From positions 1 to 64,000 of the forward strand of contig NZ_CP019936.1 in NCBI RefSeq assembly GCF_002009425.1: a stretch of 64,000 nt of DNA, read 5' to 3'. The notes under the pieces were generated by a model that was not told where the DNA came from, ran no database searches, and saw nothing but the letters and a program-made list of their open reading frames with translations. Position numbers and translations under genes: made by a program. The first letter of the stretch is position 1, and the number at the start of each line of letters is the position of its first letter. The stretch comes from Thiosocius teredinicola (GTDB taxonomy: Bacteria > Pseudomonadota > Gammaproteobacteria > Chromatiales > Chromatiaceae). Shown piece after piece: positions 27,859-36,847 of the stretch.

Positions 27859-30783
27859 TCAGTCTTCCAAGATCAATCGTACAGTTTTCTTCTCAAAACC
27901 AGTTTGCACACGCACCGTCTGCCCATCAGCGTTCGTTAGTCCGCTGGCGAGTACAGCTCCCGTCTCGTCTTCTATCCGGTAGGGAAGAAACGCCCGAGGT
28001 TCTCCCGACGTTTCGTCGCGAATTACAAACAGTTCGTCGTAGAGATCCTTTGGGTCGGGAAGATCTAGTCCAAGCCCAGTTGAATCTGCCGGCCCCGTGA
28101 AGTTCTTCTGACTGGCCTTAAACTTCACCTCACCCGGCGCATGTACTTCAATGTTGCCGCCTTCGAGCTTGATGTAGGCCCCTTGTGCGGTGGCGAGCAG
28201 GTGACCCTTGGCCGACGCGTGTGTGCTGGCGTGGGTGCTGGTGATGGTCACTTTCTTTTCAGCGGCGATCTTGGTCTGGTCTGACTGCGATTGCATGCTG
28301 ACTTTGCCGCTGGCAGCGTGCAGGTGAATACCCGTCTCGGTATTCGGTTTGCTGCCGTTCTCGGCTTTGCCGATGGTGAACATCGACAGCCCGCTGCGAA
28401 TCGCGACGCTCTGGTTGGCCTGGGTAACGAAGTTGGTGTCCTGGCTGGTCGTAATGCTCGTGGTCTTGCCAGCGACCAGGAAGGCATTGGCCGGGGTCAG
28501 TTGCGCGATGCCGCCGGGTGCGGCGTATTGGATGCGCGGTTCGCTCCAGGCCGGTACGGTGCCGCTGCCGCCCAGTGTTGCCTTGAATTCACCGTGGGTG
28601 CTCTCGCTGTGCTCGCCGAGGTTGTCGGTGCTTTCGAGTACCTCCAAGGCATGCTCGAGGGCCTTGCTGACAGGCAGCTCTTTGGCAGCCGGGTCGTTGG
28701 CGAGTGCGGCGTTCTGCTTGGCGGCGACATCGGCGAGCGACACGGTCAGGTCTTTGGCGATGCCGGTTTGATCGATTGGCTCGCGGCTGTCGAGGTGGGC
28801 GCTCGATGCGCCACGCCGGGCGTCGGCCGAGATCAGTACGCCGGCACCGGCACGTAGCGCGGCGCTGGCTTGGGTGGTCAGATCGACACCGTGTCCGCGC
28901 GCTGCGAGGCGTTCATTGTCGTCCTGTTGTTTGAGGTGACCGAGTTGCAGCCAGGTATCGAACTGGGTGCTGCCCAGTTCGATGCGCGCCTCACCCGGTG
29001 CGTCGTCGAACACCAGCTGGTTGAAGCCGCCCTGGCCACTGCGGCTGGTCTGCAAGGCCTGGGTCTTGATGCCTGACAGCGATGCGGTATGGGCGTGCGG
29101 CTCGGCCTTGCCGGCGAAGAAGGCCGGCGCATTGGCGCTCGATTGGCTACCACCTTGCGCACGTTGGTTACCCGCGGCGTCGGCCTGTCCTTGACCGTTG
29201 TATACCGCACCAACCACAACGGGTCGATCGATGTTGCCGTGCAGAAATGCCACCAGCACCTCCTGGCCGGGGCGCGGGATCAGGTGGCCGCCCCAGTTGG
29301 CACCCGCGACCGGTGTGGCGACGCGCACCCATGTACCCAGCCGATCGCTGGCCGGCGCATTGTCACCGTAGTTGGGTTGATTGCGTCGGTTGGCGGCATT
29401 GGCACCACGTTGCCAATGAAACTGCACGCGTACGCGATGGTCGCGATCGGTGTGGGTCGGTGCGCCGTCGCCGACAACGATCGCCGTCTGGGTGCCGTCA
29501 ATTGTCGGCTTGGGATGGATAAACCTGCCGTGACCGTCGATATCGAGTGGTCGCCACGGCACGTTGACCCGCACGGCCGTCAGCCGATTGCGATAAAGGT
29601 CGGGCGAGGTTTCGGCATCGCCCCAGACCTCGTCGAACAGCGATGCCCGATCACCGAGCGCCGCCATTGCGTCGGGGACGCGCTCATTGAGATTGTTGCG
29701 TGCTTGATGGGTAATCTCGACGATCGCGAAGCGGCGATGTTCTTCTTCGTCACCGGCGTGATCTTCGTGGTCGTCGAGGCGGAAGATGCTGCCCGGCATC
29801 GCGGTACGCACGGTACCTTCACCGGTGAACAGTTTCGCGCGCGCATCGAGTGCCTGGCGTTGATTGTCGATGCGGCGATTGCCTTGCGCCGATGTTTCCC
29901 AGGCGTACTGGCCGGGGTCGTCGACAGCTTCGATCATCCACGATTCGCTGCCGTTGTCGATTCGGCTGGGCGCAGACTGGGGTCGGGTATCGAGCGTGCG
30001 GTAGTCCCAACTCGCTGACGTGGTGATGCTGCTGTCCAGGCGACGGCTGCCGTGCCATCGATCGAGGCTGTCTTCGCTCAGCGTGGCTCCGGGTTGGGTG
30101 AAACGAAATGCCGGCTGAATATTGTCGACGAACGCTTCGTTGTGATCGGCGATGACCAAGGTATGTTTGCCGAAAACGTCGCTGTCATCGCCGGTGTGTT
30201 CGAACCAACAGAACAGTCCTTCTTCGACCAGCAGGCGACGGACAAATGCCAGATCGGTTTCCTGGTATTGGGTAGTGATCGAGCGGGTGGGGTAGAGCTC
30301 GCGGTCGGCAATTTCCCAGCGCCAGTCGGGCACGAGTTTGGCTTGTTGCCAGCTGCCCAGAACCTGCTCGACGATGTCGAACACTGTACGATCCTGATAG
30401 ATCACACTGTCGCGACGATGATTGAGAAACGCCAACCACGGTTCGATCTTCAGTTGGTAACGTCCGAACCCGGCGTTGGCGCCGACGCGCGTGATCTGGG
30501 TGATATGCCCATGGAACGGCCGAAGCTCGGTACGTGACTGACTCGTTTGCAGGTCGAGCCGCACAGGCTGGCCGAGCAAGGTAGTGAGGTCATGATGGGC
30601 ATCGGCCGACAATGCCGTCATATCGATGACGAAACCGGTGTGGTCGCAGGTAGGGCCGATGGCTTCGCGAATCTGGACGGTTTCAGCCAGGAAGGCGTCC
30701 GGGCCGGCGGGCGTGTGCAGAACCAGTAGCCGGTTGTTCTGGCTCCAGTCAGCTCCGTTTAACAGCGAATCAATCACGAACAT
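27859..30783 (-). CDS. vgrG: Type VI secretion tip protein VgrG
   Basis: Trimeric spike of the T6SS needle that carries effectors. The 974-aa protein has the gp27-like N-terminal domain (LGQPVRLDLQTSQSRTELRPFHGHI, ETDLAFVRRLLVEEGLFCWFEH), the gp5-like OB-fold part (HRVRVQFHWQRGAN, WVRVATPVAGANWGGHLIPRPGQEVLVAFLHGN), a DUF2345-type beta-helix extension, and a C-terminal extra domain of about 80 residues (ELFVIRDETSGEPRAFLPYR to VRLILED) resembling transthyretin-like effector-binding tails. It is an orphan vgrG: no tss genes are in the window. A short segment of it is duplicated in the pseudogene near 24300-24384. Confidence 0.93.
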   Translation of the reverse strand: MFVIDSLLNGADWSQNNRLLVLHTPAGPDAFLAETVQIREAIGPTCDHTGFVIDMTALSADAHHDLTTLLGQPVRLDLQTSQSRTELRPFHGHITQITRVGANAGFGRYQLKIEPWLAFLNHRRDSVIYQDRTVFDIVEQVLGSWQQAKLVPDWRWEIADRELYPTRSITTQYQETDLAFVRRLLVEEGLFCWFEHTGDDSDVFGKHTLVIADHNEAFVDNIQPAFRFTQPGATLSEDSLDRWHGSRRLDSSITTSASWDYRTLDTRPQSAPSRIDNGSESWMIEAVDDPGQYAWETSAQGNRRIDNQRQALDARAKLFTGEGTVRTAMPGSIFRLDDHEDHAGDEEEHRRFAIVEITHQARNNLNERVPDAMAALGDRASLFDEVWGDAETSPDLYRNRLTAVRVNVPWRPLDIDGHGRFIHPKPTIDGTQTAIVVGDGAPTHTDRDHRVRVQFHWQRGANAANRRNQPNYGDNAPASDRLGTWVRVATPVAGANWGGHLIPRPGQEVLVAFLHGNIDRPVVVGAVYNGQGQADAAGNQRAQGGSQSSANAPAFFAGKAEPHAHTASLSGIKTQALQTSRSGQGGFNQLVFDDAPGEARIELGSTQFDTWLQLGHLKQQDDNERLAARGHGVDLTTQASAALRAGAGVLISADARRGASSAHLDSREPIDQTGIAKDLTVSLADVAAKQNAALANDPAAKELPVSKALEHALEVLESTDNLGEHSESTHGEFKATLGGSGTVPAWSEPRIQYAAPGGIAQLTPANAFLVAGKTTSITTSQDTNFVTQANQSVAIRSGLSMFTIGKAENGSKPNTETGIHLHAASGKVSMQSQSDQTKIAAEKKVTITSTHASTHASAKGHLLATAQGAYIKLEGGNIEVHAPGEVKFKASQKNFTGPADSTGLGLDLPDPKDLYDELFVIRDETSGEPRAFLPYRIEDETGAVLASGLTNADGQTVRVQTGFEKKTVRLILED

Positions 30784-31115
30784 CCCTTCCTTGGGGTAAC
30801 TACACCCGATGCGCGGTACAGGTTACGCCTTGGCTTTTGCCATCCGATGACGTTGCCCTGGATTACCGATCGCGGCCGGCGCCGAGCCTTGTCTGAGGGT
30901 TGGCTCCGCGCCTACCCACAACCAGCGGGCCGACTAACGTAACGCGTGCGATGATATCACGACGGTTGCGCTGTTCGCGTCATCGAGCAGACGTAGATTC
31001 TTGAATTCGGTGCACAGAAGCGGCGAGTGTGTCGGGCAAACAGAGCAATTCGTCTGCGCTACGTCGATTTCGATAACACGGTTTTACATCTGGCTTTCGT
31101 GCGCAGCACGATCGG
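30784..31115. other. intergenic region upstream of vgrG
   Basis: 332 bp between the vgrG start and the end of the HDOD gene. It presumably holds the vgrG promoter. I found no perfect sigma-70 or sigma-54 element, no repeat and no gene-like frame. Confidence 0.4.
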
Positions 31116-32426
31116 CTAAGGATCGGCCAACGATGCGGCGAAGTTGTTGATCCGCTCGATGGTTGCGGCCACCTTGCGCATGATCTCGTCCGGCGGGTTC
31201 GCCAGGCCGGATTTCACCAAAGACGGCACGTCATCGGCCGCCGGCAATGCCTCGTCGCCGTCGTCGGAACGACCGATGTGCCACAAGGCGGCGATCGTGA
31301 TATCCGAATAGTTGGGGTCACCGTCATGATCGTACGACCAGGGCCGGTTGATGCTGGCGGTCTCGACCGCTTCGTGCGGCATGTTCCACAAGGTAAGCAA
31401 CACCTGGCTCACGGTCGCGCGATTCTGGCGTAGTACGCGCTGCAATGCGGCAGGGTCCTGAAGATCGGCATGTTGGTCTGCGTAGCTGAGCAGAACCGGT
31501 TCCGAGATGCTGTGCATCAGGCCGACCACGCCGGCGGAGTCGCGATCGAAACGGCTGTCGATGCGCGCAAGCACGCGGCAAACGGCACCCATCTGTACGG
31601 CGCGTCGCCACCAGGCGCGCATCTGGTTGCGTACTGTCTGCGAATCGCTGCGCAGTGATTCACGTAGCACGCAGCGCACCGCAAACTCGAAGCACTGCTC
31701 GGCGCCAAGTTGCTTGATCGCGGCCGGGATGTTGCGCGATACCTGTTCGGCACCGCCGATCAACTTGGCCGCGCGCAATACCTTGAGTGTGATGACCGGG
31801 CAGCGCGACAGTGTCTTCGCCATCTTGGGGATGTCGCCGTTGGGATTCAGCGAACGACCGACATGTACGGCCACTTCCGGATCCGACGGCACGAACACAT
31901 GCCCGCGGTTGATGTCATCGAACAGGTCGAAGATCAGCGGATGATGCGATTCCTCGCCCTCGATGAGCTGGCTCGCGGTGTTGAACAGGTCGGTCTCTTC
32001 GACAATGAACGCCTGCGTAGACAGGTCGCAGACGTAGCGATCGAGTAATTGTTGTTCGACGAACAGGTAGCGGGTCAGCGTCTGGGCGGTTACCCGATAT
32101 CGCGAAGGTCGCAGTTTCGACAGCGGGCCTTGCGCGGCTTCGTCACCGTCGGCCACGACGTGTCGTGCACCGTCATTGGCGACCAGTTCAACGCGACCGG
32201 ACAGCAAGAACAGCAGGCGCTTGTCTTCGCTGCCCATCGGCAGCAGGCAGGTGCCGGGCGGTGCTTTTTGGACGTCGAGCAGTTCCGCCAAACCTTCCAG
32301 CTGTTGGTCGTCGAGACTGGACAGATGTTCGAGGCGGCGCAAAGCAGCAATGATGGATGCGCGGTCATCCTCCGGCATCTGCTTGGCTCCCGGCTTGGTG
32401 GATTCGTTTTTTATCTGGGCACTCAT
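31116..32426 (-). CDS. cNMP-binding/HDOD domain protein lacking the HD pair
   Basis: A 436-aa cytoplasmic protein. Residues about 35-125 are a cyclic-nucleotide-binding-like fold (LPMGSEDKRLLFLLSGRVELVANDG), and about 165-400 an HDOD domain (VFVPSDPEVAVHVGRSLN, AKTLSRCPVITLKVLRAAKL). It parallels the next gene (32471-33730) but the metal pair His-Asp of that paralog (LIHDVGGL) reads LMHSISEP here, so any HD catalysis is lost. HDOD proteins are usually signalling scaffolds rather than enzymes. Ligand and partners are unknown. It follows its paralog with a 44-bp gap, probably in one transcript. Confidence 0.75.
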   Translation of the reverse strand: MSAQIKNESTKPGAKQMPEDDRASIIAALRRLEHLSSLDDQQLEGLAELLDVQKAPPGTCLLPMGSEDKRLLFLLSGRVELVANDGARHVVADGDEAAQGPLSKLRPSRYRVTAQTLTRYLFVEQQLLDRYVCDLSTQAFIVEETDLFNTASQLIEGEESHHPLIFDLFDDINRGHVFVPSDPEVAVHVGRSLNPNGDIPKMAKTLSRCPVITLKVLRAAKLIGGAEQVSRNIPAAIKQLGAEQCFEFAVRCVLRESLRSDSQTVRNQMRAWWRRAVQMGAVCRVLARIDSRFDRDSAGVVGLMHSISEPVLLSYADQHADLQDPAALQRVLRQNRATVSQVLLTLWNMPHEAVETASINRPWSYDHDGDPNYSDITIAALWHIGRSDDGDEALPAADDVPSLVKSGLANPPDEIMRKVAATIERINNFAASLADP

Positions 32427-32470
32427 GTTATCGCTGCCGTATATGTTTGACTATTCCTGTCGGGGCACGC

Positions 32471-33730
32471 TCATCCGGCAAGCAACTGCTTGGCGGCTGC
32501 GATCTCCGCTTCCGCTTCGTCGTCCTTCAGCGCCTGCAGGTGTTGGCTTTGTTCATCGACCATCAGACCAAGACGCGCCACCGCCGGCACCTTCTGTGGA
32601 TCGAGGTCGCCGAAGATCCCTTCGTGTACCTGTGCTGCGATCACAAGATCCGCGTAATCGGGTTTGCCCGGGTGTTCGCGTCGCCAGTTCTCTGCCTCTT
32701 TGGCGGCGTTGGCCAACTCGACGGGTAGCTTCCATTTTGAAAGGATCAGCCCGCTGAGCTGGCTGCGCAGTGAACGGATACTTGCCTCGAGCGCGACCGG
32801 ATCTTCGGCAACCTCGGGTACTTCACGTGCGTAGCTGATCACGGCCAAACCGCCGACGTCGTGTATCAGGCCGGCCAGCATCGCTTCATGCGGATTGAAA
32901 CCGTTGACCCGCGTGCTCAGTACGTGGGTCAGCGCGGCAATGCGCCGGCTGTGTTCCCACAATCCCAGCATGCGCTTTTTCAGCACCTTGCTGTCGGTGC
33001 GGAACAACTCGCGCAACGCGAAGGTGACGACCAGTGTGCGTATGTTCTGCATGCCGAGCCGGGCCACGGCATCGGCGACGGTCGCCAACTGCGCGACACC
33101 GCCGAAACGGGCGCTGTTGGCCGCCTTGATCACTTTCACGGCAATCGCCGGATCGGTTTCGATCAGTTTCGCGATCCGCCGGGCGTCGGCATCGTCGTTG
33201 TTCACCGCCTCGCCGATGCGCACGGCGACTTCGGGCAGGCTCGGCAGCAACAGGTGTTCGGTGTTGAGGTCTTCGTACAACCTCAGAGTCAGGCGGTTCT
33301 CTGCGCCGAGGTGGCCGAGGTCTTCTTCCTCTTCCACTTCGTAATTGTCGATCGTGAGGCCGGAATGCGGTTCGACCGATCCGAGCGATTCGCTCAGAAG
33401 GCCGTTGTCGATCCGCAGAAAGCGCACCGGGCTGCGCGCGACGACGTGATAATGGCTGGGGCGCAGGCGCGCCAACGGCGACTTGGCCGACTCGTCGGTA
33501 TGGCGGATCGTGGTCACCGCGCCATCTTCCGCCTGGAGTTCGCAGGTGCCATCCAACAGATACAAGATGGCGTCATCTTCGGAACCGATTTGCAACAATT
33601 CGGCGCCTTTCGGCGCATGATGAACAAACGTCTGCGCGCTCAGCGTGTGCAATATGTCATCCCCCAAGTCGCGCAGGGTGCTCAGCCGGCGCAGTGCGGC
33701 GGGTGAAGGATGTTCGGTCGTTTCGGTCAT
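32471..33730 (-). CDS. cNMP-binding/HDOD domain protein
   Basis: A 419-aa paralog of the gene just downstream. The cNMP-like domain spans about residues 30-120 (LLQIGSEDDAILYLLDGTCELQ) and the HDOD domain about 150-390 (LLLPSLPEVAVRIGEAVNNDD, DPAIAVKVIKAANSARFGG, MLAGLIHDVGGLAVISYA). The His-Asp pair is retained here. Such proteins integrate nucleotide or c-di-GMP signals in motility and stress control in some gammaproteobacteria. Tandem duplication followed by loss of HD in one copy is a plausible history. Confidence 0.8.
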   Translation of the reverse strand: MTETTEHPSPAALRRLSTLRDLGDDILHTLSAQTFVHHAPKGAELLQIGSEDDAILYLLDGTCELQAEDGAVTTIRHTDESAKSPLARLRPSHYHVVARSPVRFLRIDNGLLSESLGSVEPHSGLTIDNYEVEEEEDLGHLGAENRLTLRLYEDLNTEHLLLPSLPEVAVRIGEAVNNDDADARRIAKLIETDPAIAVKVIKAANSARFGGVAQLATVADAVARLGMQNIRTLVVTFALRELFRTDSKVLKKRMLGLWEHSRRIAALTHVLSTRVNGFNPHEAMLAGLIHDVGGLAVISYAREVPEVAEDPVALEASIRSLRSQLSGLILSKWKLPVELANAAKEAENWRREHPGKPDYADLVIAAQVHEGIFGDLDPQKVPAVARLGLMVDEQSQHLQALKDDEAEAEIAAAKQLLAG

Positions 33731-33804
33731 AGATGCTCGGCTGACAGAGACTTTTCGCTATCCAAAAGTCGGCGCGCCGGGCAGATTCTGAAGGTAAACA
33801 GACG

Positions 33805-33831
33805 TAAAAAAACCCGCCAGAGGCGGGCCTT
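33805..33831 (-). terminator. intrinsic terminator of the small minus-strand gene
   Basis: On the minus strand, GGCCCGCC pairs with GGCGGG across a TCT loop and is followed by seven T (plus-strand stem CCCGCC 33813-33818 with GGCGGG 33822-33827). It lies just after the stop of the 74-aa gene. Confidence 0.8.
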
Positions 33832-33853
33832 TTAGGCGGAAAGCCTGGGTCGA

Positions 33854-34078
33854 TCAGTTGGCGGAAGAACCGACGATCTGGTGCGACAACTCAACCACGC
33901 GCATGGCTTTCTGCATATAGACTTCGCGATAGTCTTTCAGCAGACCTTCCTGCGAGTAGTAGTAGTCTTTGCCGGAAATGCCGTTCTTGTGCTCGATATC
34001 GATGAACTGCTTCTGCATGTCGAGCATTTCGGTGATCAGTTTGGCTTTTTCAGCCTTCAGGGCTTCTACGTCACTCAT
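33854..34078 (-). CDS. Small conserved charged protein
   Basis: A 74-aa, mostly helical protein (MSDVEALKAEKAKLITEMLDMQKQFIDIEH, then YYYSQEGLLKDYREVYMQKAM). The ATG at 34078 has GGAGAG at optimal distance; an ATG four codons upstream is less likely. It has its own strong terminator and stands alone, so it is probably a well-expressed monocistronic gene. I do not recognise a named family. The tyrosine run YYY and the acidic-basic helix pattern suggest a small binding or coiled-coil protein. Confidence 0.65.
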   Translation of the reverse strand: MSDVEALKAEKAKLITEMLDMQKQFIDIEHKNGISGKDYYYSQEGLLKDYREVYMQKAMRVVELSHQIVGSSAN

Positions 34079-34201
34079 GGTTCTCTCCAAAAGGTTTGAG
34101 AGTTATCTACGTCCGCCAGGGACGCGTACGCCGAGTATAACCCATTGCTAATGTTCGAAGTCAATCCGCGACAAGCTGGCCATGCCGCGGTTTGGCGGTG
34201 C

Positions 34202-35170
34202 CTAGCAGCCGCAGGCCTGCGCCGGTTTGCGGGTGTTGAGCTGCAGGGCGCCGGTGATCTGGCCGACATTGGCCAGCTGCTGGCGGTCCATGTAGTCGAC
34301 GATGCCCTGGTTGATCTTGGGCAGGATCAGCGGATCGTAGAACAGTGCAGTACCTACCCCGACCGCCGAGGCACCGGCGAGCAGAAACTCGATCGCGTCG
34401 GACGGTGTGGTCACGCCGCCCTGGCCGATGATCGGAATGCCGTGCTCCTTGGTGACCTGGTACACCTGGTGCACCTTGAGCAGCGCGATCGGCTTGATCG
34501 CGGGGCCCGACAGGCCGCCCTGGTTGTTGCCGATATAGGGGGTGCGCGCCTCGATGTCGATCGCCATGCCCATCAGCGTGTTGATCACCGCAAAGGCATC
34601 GCTGCCGGCCTCGATACAGCGGCGGGCGTTCTCGGCGATGTCGGTCTGGTTCGGCGAGAGCTTGGTGATCAGCGGTTTGTCGGTCACGCTGCGGCAGGCC
34701 TCGACCACCCGCGCCGACATGTCGGGATCGTTGCCGAAGGCCACGCCGCCTTCCTTGACGTTGGGACACGAGATGTTGATTTCGATGGCATCGATCGGCG
34801 AGTCGTCGAACTTGCGCGTAACCGCGATGTATTCCTCGATCGTCGAACCCGAGACATTGGCGATAAACCGGGTTTCGTCGAAATCGAGTGTCGGCAGGAT
34901 CTCGTCGACCACCTTGTCGACTCCCGGGTTCTGCAGGCCGATCGCGTTGAGCATGCCGCCGGGTGTTTCGTAGACCCGATGCGGTGCGTTGCCCAAACGC
35001 TGTGTGCCGGTCGTACCTTTCAGGCAGATCGCGCCGGCATCGCGGTTGGAGAAGCCTTTCACTCGCGTGTACTCTTCGCCGAAGCCCACGCAGCCGGACA
35101 GCAACACCAGGGGTGTCGCGAATCGCATACCGCAGAATTCAGAGGCCAGGCGTGGGTCAATGTCAGCCAT
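34202..35170 (-). CDS. Dihydroorotate dehydrogenase, class 1B-like
   Basis: FMN protein oxidising dihydroorotate in pyrimidine synthesis. The 322-aa TIM barrel has the class 1 signature with catalytic cysteine in INISCPNVKEGG, class 1B-like, and the FMN-phosphate region IIGQGGVTTPSDAIEFLLAGASAVGVG. Most gammaproteobacteria use the membrane class 2 PyrD. No pyrK electron-transfer partner is adjacent. A tail CGC closes the protein. The start at 35170 has GAGGAA upstream and is divergent from trmL with a 19-bp gap. A related dehydrogenase substrate (e.g. dihydropyrimidine) is a less likely alternative. Confidence 0.8.
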   Translation of the reverse strand: MADIDPRLASEFCGMRFATPLVLLSGCVGFGEEYTRVKGFSNRDAGAICLKGTTGTQRLGNAPHRVYETPGGMLNAIGLQNPGVDKVVDEILPTLDFDETRFIANVSGSTIEEYIAVTRKFDDSPIDAIEINISCPNVKEGGVAFGNDPDMSARVVEACRSVTDKPLITKLSPNQTDIAENARRCIEAGSDAFAVINTLMGMAIDIEARTPYIGNNQGGLSGPAIKPIALLKVHQVYQVTKEHGIPIIGQGGVTTPSDAIEFLLAGASAVGVGTALFYDPLILPKINQGIVDYMDRQQLANVGQITGALQLNTRKPAQACGC

Positions 35171-35189
35171 CGAGATCGGGTTCCTCGCG

Positions 35190-35654
35190 TTGTTTCATGT
35201 CGTGCTCTATCAGCCGGAGATTCCGCCGAATACCGGCAATATCATACGCCTGTGCGCCAACACCGGCAGCACTCTGCACCTGATTCATCCGCTCGGATTC
35301 GAGTTCGACGACAAGCGCCTGCGACGCGCCGGGCTCGATTACCGCGAGTTCGCCACGGTTCAGCAACATGCCGATTTCGCGCACTTCCTTTCGTCGGTTG
35401 AGCCACCGCGTTGGTTCGGCGTATCGACCCGCGGCCGTCAACGCTACGATCAGATCGACTACGCCGCCGGCGATGCCTTCGTGTTCGGTCCGGAAACGCG
35501 CGGCCTGCCGCAGGCCATGCTCGACGCCTTGCCGCCGGAGCGTCGCCTGCGTCTGCCGATGGTGCCGGGGCAGCGCAGCATGAACCTGTCGAACAGCGTG
35601 GCGGTGCTGGTGTTCGAGGCCTGGCGACAGCAGGGGTTTGCGGGCGGCGAATGA
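35190..35654 (+). CDS. trmL: tRNA (cytidine(34)-2'-O)-methyltransferase TrmL
   Basis: SPOUT methyltransferase that 2'-O-methylates the wobble base of tRNA-Leu isoacceptors. The start at TTG 35190 gives FHVVLYQPEIPPNTGNIIRL at the N-terminus, as in TrmL, and a 154-aa product of normal size. A longer frame from 35160 would overlap the divergent pyrD start. SAM-knot blocks are VFGPETRGLP and LRLPMVPGQRSMNLSNSVAV. The rare TTG start is supported by protein length and the promoter constraint, not by a strong ribosome site. Confidence 0.9.
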   Translation: MFHVVLYQPEIPPNTGNIIRLCANTGSTLHLIHPLGFEFDDKRLRRAGLDYREFATVQQHADFAHFLSSVEPPRWFGVSTRGRQRYDQIDYAAGDAFVFGPETRGLPQAMLDALPPERRLRLPMVPGQRSMNLSNSVAVLVFEAWRQQGFAGGE

Positions 35655-35795
35655 GCGCCGATGAGTCGCGCCGGTGCGCGACATGCTGCGCCGCACCAAC
35701 ACGGGGCGGTCTCAGCCCACCATGGCCTGAGTTTATGGGTGTATAACCCGGGAGCGCTTCTTGCTTCAGGTTAAGAAACCCGTTTTGGAGGGACG

Positions 35796-36746
35796 ATGGG
35801 TCCTTCGCTCAAGGCCGAAATCGAACGTCAACGGACGATCCTGAACAGGGCGCTACGCCTGGTGCTGGCGCCGACTGCTTCGGTGTGCGCGGCAACCTGG
35901 TCGACGGCAGACAAGCTCGACGCGGTGCTGGCGGCGTCGATCGCCCACCTGCCGGGCTGCAAGCTGCTTTATGCCCTGGATACCGAGCGTCGCCAGGTGT
36001 CGGCCAACGTGACAGACGACCGTATCGAGTCCTCGGTCCGCGGACAGGATCTGTCGGTGCGTCCCTTTCTGCTTGGGCTGGCGGTGGATGCCGAGTTCCA
36101 TCTTTCACCGGTGTATGTCAGCCGCGTCGATCGTCAGCCCTGCGTAACCGCGTTGCACCGCGTGCAGGAACCCGGTGGCGCGGTGCTCGGTTTCGTGGCC
36201 GCCGACTTTGCGCTCGACAGCCTGCCCAGCACCAACAACGCCGCACTGTGCGGGTCGTCGGCATGGCGTCAGATCAAGGGCGATCCGGCGATCCGGCAGA
36301 ATCTCTTTCTGCAGGAGCGTGTGCACAGCGCGATGGACGAGCGCCTGGAAGAGGTGCACGACACGGTCGTGTCACTGATGGCCGAACGCGGCATCTTTCA
36401 CGCCAAGCTGCACTACGGCAGTTCGCGTGCGACGTTGTGGCTGTACGACGATCCGCACAACTATCGGCTGCACGTGCTCGATGAGATCACCGACCCCTCG
36501 GTTTGCCTGGCCTATCCGCGTGCCCAATACGCCGAACGTGCCAAGGTGCCGCGTTCGGCGCTGCGCGACGTGTTTGGCCGCATGGCGCGACTGCGTCTGG
36601 CCGACAGTACGCTTTACCTGCGGTCGGGCTCGCTGAACGTCATCAACGGCATGGTGGGATTGACGTTCTCCTGCGACGGCAGCCACTACATGCCGGTCGA
36701 CGAGTTTCTCGGCAAAGACGATCGCTTCTGGTTCGGCGCCGCCTGA
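35796..36746 (+). CDS. PDC sensor domain protein
   Basis: A 316-aa soluble protein. The first part (residues about 15-135) looks like a PDC/Cache-type sensor (SIAHLPGCKLLYALDTERRQVSANVTDD, RPFLLGLAVDAEFHLSPVYVSRVDRQPCVT) without signal peptide or membrane segment, which is unusual for a Cache domain and suggests a cytoplasmic use. The rest is of unknown fold. The next gene, 101 bp on, is a GGDEF-EAL protein, so it may serve as a ligand-sensing partner. I cannot name a ligand. Confidence 0.65.
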   Translation: MGPSLKAEIERQRTILNRALRLVLAPTASVCAATWSTADKLDAVLAASIAHLPGCKLLYALDTERRQVSANVTDDRIESSVRGQDLSVRPFLLGLAVDAEFHLSPVYVSRVDRQPCVTALHRVQEPGGAVLGFVAADFALDSLPSTNNAALCGSSAWRQIKGDPAIRQNLFLQERVHSAMDERLEEVHDTVVSLMAERGIFHAKLHYGSSRATLWLYDDPHNYRLHVLDEITDPSVCLAYPRAQYAERAKVPRSALRDVFGRMARLRLADSTLYLRSGSLNVINGMVGLTFSCDGSHYMPVDEFLGKDDRFWFGAA

Positions 36747-36847
36747 GCAAGCGCTCCTTCCATTAAGAAAACCCCGTCCGGGCCGATGGTTTCAAGTGGA
36801 GCTGCCGGCAGTTAGGGCAGCGCGATGCCCCGACAAGTGCAAAGGAC

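Noticed and set aside
30784-30860. Possible sigma-54 element in front of vgrG (minus strand TGGCAAAAGCCAAGGC)
   Set aside because: The GG to GC spacing is one base too long for a -24/-12 promoter.
34145-35401. Open frame of 418 codons on the plus strand over pyrD
   Set aside because: Antisense shadow of pyrD, which has intact catalytic blocks.
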